A DNA stretch of 64,000 nt, from positions 39,631 through 103,630 of the forward strand of contig JAGRNR010000007.1 of assembly GCA_020440645.1 (NCBI GenBank), in the 5' to 3' direction. Of this stretch, positions 45,989 through 53,528 are shown in pieces (position 1 is the stretch's first letter; each line of letters starts with the position of its first letter). Both the position numbers and the translations under genes were made by a program. Under the pieces are notes generated by a model. That model had not been told where the DNA came from and did no database searches. It was given only the letters and a program-made list of their open reading frames with translations. The DNA is from JAHEFU01 sp020440645. GTDB taxonomy: Bacteria > 4484-113 > JAFGCY01.

Positions 45989-48900
45989 TCAGCTGCAGCC
46001 CTGGCTGGTACCGCAGTTGAGGCACTTGTAGCAGGAGCCGTTACGCACCGTCACATGCCCGCAGGATTCGCAGAAGGGAGCATCGCCCATCATCGAGCTG
46101 AGCTGCTCCTCCATTGCGTTGCTGGTGGCATGCCTTGCACCGTTGCCATTGCCATTGCCGTTGCCGTTTCCACTGAGCACCGGCTGGGGCGGATGCACCG
46201 CATGGCCGTTGCCGCCATTGCCATTGGGATGGGGCAGGGGGGCATCGCCGGCTTCACGGTCCGCACGGGCCGCCTCACTGGCGCTGACCAGCGGCTGGGC
46301 CTCAAGGCGGATCTGGCGCTCATTCTGGTTGAGGATCAGCTCATCTGCGGCGGGCTTGATCTGTACGAAGTCGGTGCGGCCGAGGTATTCCATCCCGAGC
46401 ACGCGGAACACGTAGTCAATCACGCTCTGCGCCATCTTGATGTTCGGGTGGTCACAGGTGCCGCTCGGCTCGAAGCGCGTGAACACGAAGGTGTCAACGA
46501 ACTCCTCCAGCGGCACGCCGTACTGCAGGCCCTTGCTGACGGCGATCGCGAAGCAGTTCATCAGGCTGCGGAAGGCGGCACCTTCCTTGTGCATGTCGAT
46601 GAAGACCTCGCCGAGCGTGCCGTCGCTGTACTCGCCGGTGCGCAGGTAGAGCTTATGCCCGCCGATGCGGCCTTCGAAGGTGAAGCCCTTGCGCTTCCTG
46701 GGAAGCGGGCGGCGCAGCGGGGCGTGGATCTGCAGGGTGCGGGCCTCGGCTGGGCTGACCGGCACGCGCTGCTCAGCCGGTGTGTAGTTCAGCGGGTTGA
46801 CGAGGCTTTCATGCTGCTCAGGCTGCAGTGCCTGCTCGGCGATGGCAACCTCCTCCAGTACCTCGCTGTCATCCTCCTGCGCATCCGCCTTGGTGTTCAG
46901 CGGCTGGCTGAGCTTGCAGCCATCGCGGTACAGGGCGTTGCTCTTCAGGCCCAGTTGCCACGACAGCAGGTATGACTCCTGGATGTCCTCCACGCTCACT
47001 TCATTTGGCATGTTGATCGTCTTGCTGATCGCACCGCTGATGAAGGGCTGCACGGCCCCCATCATGCGGATGTGCCCGGTGTGGTGGATGAAGCGCTGGC
47101 CGTGGCGGCCGCAGCGGTTGGCACAGTCGAACACCGGCAGGTGTTCCTCGCGCAGGTGCGGTGCACCCTCCACCGTCATCATGCCGCAGATGTGGTCGTT
47201 GGCACGGCTGATCTGCTCGGCGGTGTAGCCCAGCGCACGCAGCAGGTTGAAGCCAGGGGCGTCGTACTGCTCGGGCTTGAAGCCCATGCGCTGCATGCAT
47301 TCCTCACCGAGGGTGAAGGGCGAGAAGGCGAAGTGCAACTCGAACACGCCGGGCAGCTGGGCCTCGATGCGCTCAATGTCGTTGTCATTCATGCCCAGCT
47401 CACGCAGGCTGTCGGCATTGATCGTATGGTCGTCCAGTCGGCTGCTGCCCAGCACCCAGCGGCGGATCTCACCGATCTGCTTCTGGTCATAGCCGAGGTT
47501 GGCAAGCGCGAGCGGGATGCTCTGGTTGATGATCTTGAAGTAGCCGCCGCCCGCCAGCTTCTTGAACTTGACGAGCGCGAAGTCCGGCTCGACACCGGTG
47601 GTGTCGCAGTCCATCAGCAGGCCGATGGTACCGGTCGGGGCGATCACAGTGGTCTGGGCATTGCGGTAGCCATGCTGCTCACCGAGCTCCAAAGCGCGGT
47701 CCCAGCTGGCAATCGCCTGGCTGGCGAGGTAGTCGGGACAGATCGCATGCTCGATGCCCTGCGGGTTGATTGACAATCCCTCATAGTCCGTCGCGGCATT
47801 GTTGTATGCGGCACGGCGGTGGTTGCGCATCACGCGCAGCATGGATTCGCGGTTCTCGGCATACTTCGGGAAGGCCCCGAGTTCCGCTGCCATTTCCGCA
47901 CTGGCTGCATAGGAATCGCCCGTCATGATCGCGGTCATCGCGGCAGCGATCGCCCGGCCCTTGTCACTGTCATAAGGGATGCCCATCACCATCAGGCAGG
48001 TGCCGAGGTTGGCATAACCGAGGCCGAGCGTACGGAAGTCATAGGACTTCTGCGCGATCTCGCGGCTGGGGAACTGCGCCATCAGCACGGAGATCTCAAG
48101 CACGATCGTCCACAGGCGGATGAAGTGCCGGTAGCTGTCCAGGTCGAACTCGCCACTGGCCTCGTCAATGAACTTCATCAGGTTCAGGCTGGCCAGGTTG
48201 CAGGCGGTGTCGTCAAGGAACATGTACTCGCTGCAGGGGTTGGATGCATTGATCCGGCCGCTCTGCGGGCAGGTATGCCATTCATTGATCGTGGTGTCGA
48301 ACTGCACGCCAGGGTCGGCGCAGCGCCAGGCGGCATAGCCGATCTGCTGCCAGAGGCTGGCGGCGTCAATCGTCTTGCTGACATCACCATTCGTCCGGTT
48401 GATGAGGTCCCAGCTGCTGTTGTTGACAGCGGCCTCGAGGAAGGCATTCGTCAGGCGCACGGAGTTGTTGCTGTTCTGCCCGCTGACGGTGCTGTAGGCC
48501 TCGCCTTCAAACGCGGTGTCGAAGCGGCCCTTGCCACCGGCGACCAGCGCGGCGACCTTATCCTCCTCATGCACCTTCCAGTTGATGAACTTCTCGATGT
48601 CCGGGTGGTCAACGTCCAGGCAGACCATTTTGGCGGCGCGACGGGTGGTGCCGCCGGACTTGATCGCCCCAGCGGCGCGGTCGCCGATCTTGAGGAAGCT
48701 CATCAGTCCGCTGGACTGGCCACCGCCACTGAGGGACTCGCCCTCACCGCGCAGTGCGCTGAAGTTGGTGCCGGTGCCGCTGCCATACTTGAACAGGCGT
48801 GCCTCGCGCACCCAGAGGTCCATGATCCCGCCCTCATTCACGAGGTCGTCGCGCACGCTCTGGATGAAGCAGGCATGCGGCTGCGGATGGCTGTAGGCAT

Positions 48901-49417
48901 CCTCCGATGCACGCAGCTCACCACTGTCGGCGTCAACATAGTAATGTCCCTGGCTGGGGCCGTTGATGCCATAGGCCCAGTACAGGCCGGTGTTGAACCA
49001 CTGCGGGCTGTTGGGGGCGGCCATCTGTGTGAGCAGCGACCAGGCCAGCTCATCACGGAAGGCGGCGGCATCCTCCTCAGTATCGAAGTAGCCGTAGCGC
49101 TGGCCCCAGTCCGTCCAGCAGCCGGTCAGGCGATGGATCACCTGGGCAGCACTGTTCTCCGGGCCAAGCACAGGATTGCCATCCGCATCAAGCAGGGGCT
49201 TGCCACTGGCATCCGTCTGTGGCACTCCGGCCTTGCGGAAGTACTTGGATACCATGATGTCCGTTGCCAGCTGGCTCCAGTCCGCCGGGATCTGCGCATC
49301 CTTCATCTCGAAGACGACGCTGCCGTCCGGGTTGTAGATCACGCTGTTGCGGCTGCTCCACTCGATCTGCTCGTATGGAGACTGTCCCTTTTCAGTAAAC
49401 CTTCTTTCGATTCGCAT
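45989..49417 (-). CDS. nrdJ: Adenosylcobalamin-dependent ribonucleotide reductase (class II)
   Basis: 1142 residues. The catalytic barrel has NPCSEYMFLDDTACNLASLN and PTGTIGLLMDCDTTGVEPDF, characteristic of NrdJ. A TSCPD-type domain (~900-1010, LYLRTGEYSDGTLGEVFIDM) and a C-terminal Cys-rich tail (CESCGHVTVRNGSCYKCLNCG) that can re-reduce the active site follow. It makes deoxyribonucleotides with or without oxygen but needs B12. AGAGGT precedes the ATG at 49417. The long upstream gap holds a folded leader and DnaA boxes, so expression is probably tied to replication and RNA structure. Confidence 0.95.
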   Translation of the reverse strand: MRIERRFTEKGQSPYEQIEWSSRNSVIYNPDGSVVFEMKDAQIPADWSQLATDIMVSKYFRKAGVPQTDASGKPLLDADGNPVLGPENSAAQVIHRLTGCWTDWGQRYGYFDTEEDAAAFRDELAWSLLTQMAAPNSPQWFNTGLYWAYGINGPSQGHYYVDADSGELRASEDAYSHPQPHACFIQSVRDDLVNEGGIMDLWVREARLFKYGSGTGTNFSALRGEGESLSGGGQSSGLMSFLKIGDRAAGAIKSGGTTRRAAKMVCLDVDHPDIEKFINWKVHEEDKVAALVAGGKGRFDTAFEGEAYSTVSGQNSNNSVRLTNAFLEAAVNNSSWDLINRTNGDVSKTIDAASLWQQIGYAAWRCADPGVQFDTTINEWHTCPQSGRINASNPCSEYMFLDDTACNLASLNLMKFIDEASGEFDLDSYRHFIRLWTIVLEISVLMAQFPSREIAQKSYDFRTLGLGYANLGTCLMVMGIPYDSDKGRAIAAAMTAIMTGDSYAASAEMAAELGAFPKYAENRESMLRVMRNHRRAAYNNAATDYEGLSINPQGIEHAICPDYLASQAIASWDRALELGEQHGYRNAQTTVIAPTGTIGLLMDCDTTGVEPDFALVKFKKLAGGGYFKIINQSIPLALANLGYDQKQIGEIRRWVLGSSRLDDHTINADSLRELGMNDNDIERIEAQLPGVFELHFAFSPFTLGEECMQRMGFKPEQYDAPGFNLLRALGYTAEQISRANDHICGMMTVEGAPHLREEHLPVFDCANRCGRHGQRFIHHTGHIRMMGAVQPFISGAISKTINMPNEVSVEDIQESYLLSWQLGLKSNALYRDGCKLSQPLNTKADAQEDDSEVLEEVAIAEQALQPEQHESLVNPLNYTPAEQRVPVSPAEARTLQIHAPLRRPLPRKRKGFTFEGRIGGHKLYLRTGEYSDGTLGEVFIDMHKEGAAFRSLMNCFAIAVSKGLQYGVPLEEFVDTFVFTRFEPSGTCDHPNIKMAQSVIDYVFRVLGMEYLGRTDFVQIKPAADELILNQNERQIRLEAQPLVSASEAARADREAGDAPLPHPNGNGGNGHAVHPPQPVLSGNGNGNGNGNGARHATSNAMEEQLSSMMGDAPFCESCGHVTVRNGSCYKCLNCGTSQGCS

Positions 49418-49487
49418 GCACGACCTCTGGTGCTGATACTCATCCCGTCGGGCGGACCATACTCAACCCTCTGCCGACCCGAAACCG

Positions 49488-49622
49488 CCTGCGAATAGTA
49501 TTGGACCGCTGTTGGAACCGTGACCGGCGCGGAACCGGTAGTTGGTCTTTCGACCGACAGCTCTTCCCCACAGCAATATCCTCATTAACCGGACCGTCCA
49601 GCAACCCGGCAGCCTTCGCAGG
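49488..49622 (-). ncRNA. Structured 5' leader of nrdJ
   Basis: In the minus-strand transcript CCTGCGAA (49622-49615) can pair with TTCGCAGG (49495-49488), closing a ~135-nt domain. Inside lie GGTC-GAAA-GACC (a GNRA tetraloop hairpin, 49544-49555) and ACCGG-TTCCGCG-CCGGT (49523-49539). The closing stem ends 70 nt before the ATG. Weinberg and colleagues described an nrdJ RNA motif upstream of such genes; whether this matches it needs a covariance search. Confidence 0.55.
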
Positions 49623-49674
49623 TACAAACATAGCACTTCCATGTGCGCTATTCAATAGGTTGCGGGGATAACTT

Positions 49675-49683
49675 TGTGGATAA
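49675..49683 (-). promoter_or_regulatory. DnaA box 1 upstream of nrdJ
   Basis: TGTGGATAA, a perfect match to the DnaA box (TTATCCACA on the other strand). Confidence 0.6.
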
Positions 49684-49735
49684 GTGTATGAAAGTGGTTG
49701 ATTCATACTTCCATCCGTATAGATACTCCGCCCTG

Positions 49736-49744
49736 GTATCCACA
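49736..49744 (+). promoter_or_regulatory. DnaA box 2 upstream of nrdJ
   Basis: GTATCCACA, one mismatch to TTATCCACA. Confidence 0.45.
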
Positions 49745-49774
49745 ACCCCATTGACATTCCAGATTGTAACCCCA

Positions 49775-49796
49775 ACACTTGTTAAGTGTCAAGTGT
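49775..49796. promoter_or_regulatory. Inverted repeat with a third half-site upstream of nrdJ
   Basis: ACACTT-gtt-AAGTGT followed after one base by another AAGTGT. The ends resemble NrdR boxes (ACAC...GTGT), but the spacing is 1 nt short of the usual 16-bp site. Confidence 0.45.
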
Positions 49797-49815
49797 GATT
49801 CTGGATTGTATGGCA

Positions 49816-49824
49816 TGTGGATAA
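49816..49824 (-). promoter_or_regulatory. DnaA box 3 upstream of nrdJ
   Basis: TGTGGATAA, a perfect match. The rest of the 49418-49930 gap shows no gene I can support. Confidence 0.6.
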
Positions 49825-49930
49825 CGGATTAGCGTGAATACCCGGTGGATCAGTGCTCACCAGGCCCGAAATTCCTGTTTATAGAGCCTGCCGTGATCAA
49901 GGGTTGGTCCTGAAGGAGGTCGGAATGCTT

Positions 49931-51106
49931 TCAGGCGGTGTAACGCTCAACCAATCTGCGCGCAAAGCTGCGGATGCCGCTGATGTTGCGGGAAACCGGA
50001 CCGAGTTCAAGTTGTGCCAGGGCACCGCAGACAAGCACGCCTGCTGCCCATTCGCAGTATTGGTTGACAACGGGCCAGCCGGCTGAGGAGACCGGTAGTC
50101 CCAGTCGCGCGCTGAGCTGCCCGACCAGCGGTGCTGCGGGTACGGCAGTGCTGAATCCGGTGGCGAATACCAGGCGGTCCGTTGTCAGGTGTTCGTCATT
50201 GAAACGGAGATGGACACAGCTGCCAGCTTGGTTGACGGATGCTAGCTTTCCGGCATGCATTGTCATTTTCCCATGGAAACCGCATGCCAGCAGGCTGGCA
50301 GCAGTATCGCCGGGGAATGAACCGCGGATGCGCGCTTCACTGACCATCCGCTGGCGCTCCTCCGGGTCGGCAATAGCGGCCAGCCGGGAAAGCAGCCGCG
50401 GCCCGTTCCAGCCGGGGTCGCTGTCAAACCAGCTCAGCTGCGGCATCCGGTCCGTCAGGACCTGGACCCTGCAGCCCTGTTCGCCTGCCAGCCGGATTGC
50501 CAGCTGGGCGGCACTGACCCCGCTGCCGACAATTACGACATTCTCACCAGGCTGGATGTCACTGCGCCTGAAGGCCGGGTCGAACAGGTGCCGGATGCGC
50601 TCGCCGGCAAGGTCTGAATCCACCGGCAGGGCGGGGTAGTGCAGGGGCTGGCTGTTACCGGTCGCAAGTACGATCCGCTTAGAGTGGATCGATTCCACAG
50701 AGGTCTGCACATTGAAGCTGCCGTCATCACTCCGGTGGATGTCCAGCGCACTGCCACGGATGCGCATTTCCTCCAGTCGATGTTCATCTATCACTGATTT
50801 GGCGTGCGCATTCCAGCAGGCCAGGGAGGGTCTCAGGTAGGGCTGCAGGTACTCCCTGCGCCAGTCCGGGCAGTTGGCCCTTGTCCAGTCAAGCAGTTCA
50901 TTAGTACGGATCCCGACGTGGTGCGCCGCTGGAGAGCGCAGGAAGCGCATCCCGCAGGCATCGGTGGTCTGCCTCCAGCGAGCCAGTGGATCTATGTGCG
51001 GATCAAGCACGCGGATCTCATCCCTGCTGAATCCCAACCGCGCACTGAGTACGTGGGACACGAAGGTGCCCTGCACACCGCCACCGATCACCAGCCATTC
51101 CAGCAC
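49931..51106 (-). CDS. FAD/NAD(P)-dependent oxidoreductase of unknown substrate
   Basis: 391 residues. The N-terminal dinucleotide motif WLVIGGGVQGT binds FAD; a second GxGxxA motif (VVIVGSGVSAAQLA) around residue 190 binds NAD(P)H; LVFATGFSTA is the ATG motif. The layout resembles single-component flavin monooxygenases and lysine N-hydroxylase relatives. The substrate cannot be read. The GTG at 51106 follows TATATT by 6 nt, the local leaderless pattern, and puts the FAD motif right at the N-terminus; longer starts lack support. It is divergent from mraZ. Confidence 0.82.
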   Translation of the reverse strand: MLEWLVIGGGVQGTFVSHVLSARLGFSRDEIRVLDPHIDPLARWRQTTDACGMRFLRSPAAHHVGIRTNELLDWTRANCPDWRREYLQPYLRPSLACWNAHAKSVIDEHRLEEMRIRGSALDIHRSDDGSFNVQTSVESIHSKRIVLATGNSQPLHYPALPVDSDLAGERIRHLFDPAFRRSDIQPGENVVIVGSGVSAAQLAIRLAGEQGCRVQVLTDRMPQLSWFDSDPGWNGPRLLSRLAAIADPEERQRMVSEARIRGSFPGDTAASLLACGFHGKMTMHAGKLASVNQAGSCVHLRFNDEHLTTDRLVFATGFSTAVPAAPLVGQLSARLGLPVSSAGWPVVNQYCEWAAGVLVCGALAQLELGPVSRNISGIRSFARRLVERYTA

Positions 51107-51112
51107 GGCCCC

Positions 51113-51118
51113 AATATA
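51113..51118 (-). promoter_or_regulatory. Leaderless -10 box of the flavoprotein gene
   Basis: TATATT on the minus strand, 6 nt (GGGGCC) before the GTG at 51106. Confidence 0.6.
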
Positions 51119-51379
51119 TATGTAGTACAGCAGGTCCTTCCATCCTCTGCACAGTCCTTTTTCAACCCTTCTGTGGGAAGGAATCCCTTCCCGGCCCTTC
51201 ATAACCCTGTCAATGTGACCGGTCATCGTGGCTTATACGCCCATGAAGCCAGATCAGCACTGAATTCAGCCACATTGTGCGCAATTACGCCAGTTACTGC
51301 GACAGATAGTCCTCGGAATTATTTCAGAAATTTTCCATCAATAACTAAACAGATACTAAGCAAAGTCCCTAATTTGCCC

Positions 51380-51408
51380 TTGTTTGAAGATTTCAAACCG
51401 GATATCAT
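51380..51408 (+). promoter_or_regulatory. Promoter of the dcw cluster with a palindrome in the spacer
   Basis: TTGTTT - 17 nt - TATCAT. The spacer holds GTTTGAA-GAT-TTCAAAC (51382-51398), a 17-bp inverted repeat suited to a regulator. Transcription would start about 70 nt before mraZ. The rest of the 51107-51482 gap is moderately AT-rich without a gene. Confidence 0.55.
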
Positions 51409-51482
51409 GCTGCTACCGAAAGGAACGTCCCTGAAAGGGGAACAAACTCCCAACGGTGACCTGAAATTGCAAAGGGGCTCAG

Positions 51483-52028
51483 GTGAACCTGGTGAATGCG
51501 GAATCGGTAGGCGGCCAGTCGCTGTTCGGACAGCACGAGGCTTCTGTCGACTCCAAGGGACGAGTCAGTCTTGCCAGGAACCTGCGCCAGCAGTTCGGGG
51601 ATGAGGCAGTTGTCCTCAAGTGGGACCGTCACCTGAAGGTGATGACTCCCGAGAACTTTGAAAAAGTGGTCGGGACGGTGATGAGCCGTCTGTCCTTCAG
51701 TTCGGGCAAGGGTGCCGGGAACTTCTTCGATCCCAAGATGCAGCGGGATCGCAGGGCCTTCTTCGGCAACAAGTTCGAGCTGAGCCTTGACAGCCAGGGC
51801 CGCATGGCGCTGCCGAAGAACCTGCGCGTGGCGATGAACCTCTACGAGGACGTCGTCTGGGTGGGTTGCGGCGAGTACGTCGAACTCTGGTCGCTCAAGG
51901 ATTACGAAGCTGACTGTGCGCGTTGGGAGGAGTCGGGTGGTTTTGAGCAATTGTTCAATGGCCCGGCTCCTCCTGAAAATTCCCCCGCGCATGATACCGA
52001 CGGAGATGGCGGACCTGATGGGGAATAG
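51483..52028 (+). CDS. mraZ: MraZ, transcriptional regulator of the dcw cluster
   Basis: 181 residues with two SpoVT/AbrB-like halves: FGQHEASVDSKGRVSLARNLRQ and NKFELSLDSQGRMALPKNLR, each with the DxxGRxxLP/A signature. The C-terminal ~35 residues are an acidic tail (Asp/Gly/Pro) longer than usual. MraZ is a ring-shaped DNA-binding protein that represses its own cluster in E. coli and activates it in some mollicutes. GTG at 51483 or 51492 could be the start; GGGG lies upstream. It is the first gene of the cluster, 24 nt before rsmH. Confidence 0.9.
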   Translation: MNLVNAESVGGQSLFGQHEASVDSKGRVSLARNLRQQFGDEAVVLKWDRHLKVMTPENFEKVVGTVMSRLSFSSGKGAGNFFDPKMQRDRRAFFGNKFELSLDSQGRMALPKNLRVAMNLYEDVVWVGCGEYVELWSLKDYEADCARWEESGGFEQLFNGPAPPENSPAHDTDGDGGPDGE

Positions 52029-52052
52029 GCCGCCGGTGGCGAGGGATGCCTG

Positions 52053-52964
52053 ATGGAACCACGCCACAGACCAGTACTTTTACAGCAAGTCATTGAGAGC
52101 CTCGCCCTGGATCCTGGGCTGGTCTTCATCGATGGAACCATGGGCTCGGCGGGCCACTACAGCGCGGTGGCAAGCCGATTGGTTCCAGGTGGGATCGCGA
52201 TCGGCATCGACAGGGATCAATCGGCGATCGAAAGAACTAGGGCCGTGCTTGAGGGGATGGAGTTCGACGGCGTCGAACTGCACCTCGTGCATGGTGAGAT
52301 TGCAGAGCTAGAGAGGGTTTTACACAAAGTGGGAATGCAGCACGCCGACAGGGTGCTGTTTGATCTCGGCCTCAGTTCTGACCAGCTTGACGATCCAGGG
52401 CGGGGTTTCAGTTTCCTCAGGGAAGGTCCGCTGGACATGCGCCAGGACCGCCGGCAGACGCTGACGGCGGAGGACGTTGTCAACGACTACCCGGAAGAAG
52501 CCCTGGAGCAGATCCTGCGCGATTACGGCGAGGAGCGCTTCAGCAGGCGGATAGCCGCGGCGATCGTTGCCAGGCGCAGGGGCGGACGGATCACGGGGAC
52601 GCTGGAGCTGGCCACGCTCATTGAGCAGGCCATGCCTGGCAGGCGCGGCAAGTCGCATCCGGCGACCCGCAGCTTCCAGGCGATCAGGATGGAAGTCGGC
52701 GGGGAAGTCCGCCAGATTGAAGAGGGAATCAGGCAGGCCGTGGAACTGCTCAGCCACTCTGGCAGGCTGGCAGTGATCACCTTCCACAGCCTGGAGGAAC
52801 GCATTGTCAAGCGGACACTGCGGCCATACGGACGGCACGGCGGCCGGACGGACTGGCAGGTGAACATGCTGGGCAAGGTGATCGAGCCTGACGAGGAGGA
52901 GGTGCAAGGGAATCCGCGCAGCCGTTCGGCCAAGCTGCGGGTTTATGAGAAGCGCCTGCTGTAG
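52053..52964 (+). CDS. rsmH: 16S rRNA (cytosine1402-N4)-methyltransferase
   Basis: 303 residues, the usual length. HRPVLLQQVIESLAL at the start, the SAM-binding strand VFIDGTMGSAGHYSAVA, FDLGLSSDQLDDPGRGFSFLREGPLDMRQD, ATRSFQAIRMEVGGE, and the SxR ending (NPRSRSAKLRVYEK) are all present. It modifies the ribosomal decoding site. Second in the dcw cluster, as in most bacteria. Confidence 0.96.
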   Translation: MEPRHRPVLLQQVIESLALDPGLVFIDGTMGSAGHYSAVASRLVPGGIAIGIDRDQSAIERTRAVLEGMEFDGVELHLVHGEIAELERVLHKVGMQHADRVLFDLGLSSDQLDDPGRGFSFLREGPLDMRQDRRQTLTAEDVVNDYPEEALEQILRDYGEERFSRRIAAAIVARRRGGRITGTLELATLIEQAMPGRRGKSHPATRSFQAIRMEVGGEVRQIEEGIRQAVELLSHSGRLAVITFHSLEERIVKRTLRPYGRHGGRTDWQVNMLGKVIEPDEEEVQGNPRSRSAKLRVYEKRLL

Positions 52965-52994
52965 GCGGTGCCAGGTATCTGAGGAGCGAATGCG

Positions 52995-53489
52995 ATGGCG
53001 GTTCCGAAGCTTGATCCGCGGTTCACCACCGACCGGGTCTATGGTTACGGCGAGTACAAGATTCTGAGTGCGGCGTTCGGCGAACGCCGGCCCAACGGAC
53101 TGAAGGCCTGGCAGCGCAGGCTTGCCAAGGGCAAGGCTGTTCGCCTGTTCGGCTTCAAGCTGGCAATCATCCTCGGAATCGTGGCGGCCGTGATCGGGCT
53201 GGCGGCAATGGCGGCATTTGACAGCGAGACCATGCAGCTGTCCTATGAGGACCAGCAGCTCAGCCAGACCCTCGGGACACGCATCGAGCAGCAGATGGAG
53301 GAGGCCCAGCAGGGTCTGATCCAGAGCGAGAACGAACTGCTGGCTGGCGACAACAAACCGGCGGCACTTGTGAACTATGAACCGGCGACGGAGTACATCG
53401 TGCTGACGAACATCAGCCAGGCCAGCGGCAAGATGCTGGTCGAGGAGCTGTATCCGCTCAGCAAGGAAATGATCAAGATCGAACCCTGA
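52995..53489 (+). CDS. ftsL: FtsL-like division protein
   Basis: 164 residues. A basic cytoplasmic N-terminus (~60 residues), one transmembrane segment (LAIILGIVAAVIGLAAMAAF) and a periplasmic coiled coil (QLSYEDQQLSQTLGTRIEQQMEEAQ). FtsL/LPS families diverge beyond recognition, so the call rests on topology, size and position between rsmH and ftsI. It would bridge FtsQ/B and FtsWI at the septum. GAGGAG precedes the ATG. Confidence 0.7.
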   Translation: MAVPKLDPRFTTDRVYGYGEYKILSAAFGERRPNGLKAWQRRLAKGKAVRLFGFKLAIILGIVAAVIGLAAMAAFDSETMQLSYEDQQLSQTLGTRIEQQMEEAQQGLIQSENELLAGDNKPAALVNYEPATEYIVLTNISQASGKMLVEELYPLSKEMIKIEP

Positions 53490-53528
53490 ACCAGGTCATC
53501 GGAAAATTGACAATTGCGGAGAATTGAG

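Noticed and set aside
49440..49640. Classic cobalamin riboswitch
   Set aside because: I could not find the conserved B12 box or the GCCACTG-type core, and repressing a B12-dependent enzyme by B12 would make little sense.
49418..49930. Replication origin
   Set aside because: DnaA boxes are present, but there is no dnaA, dnaN or other origin gene nearby and no clear AT-rich unwinding element. Regulation of nrdJ explains the boxes better.
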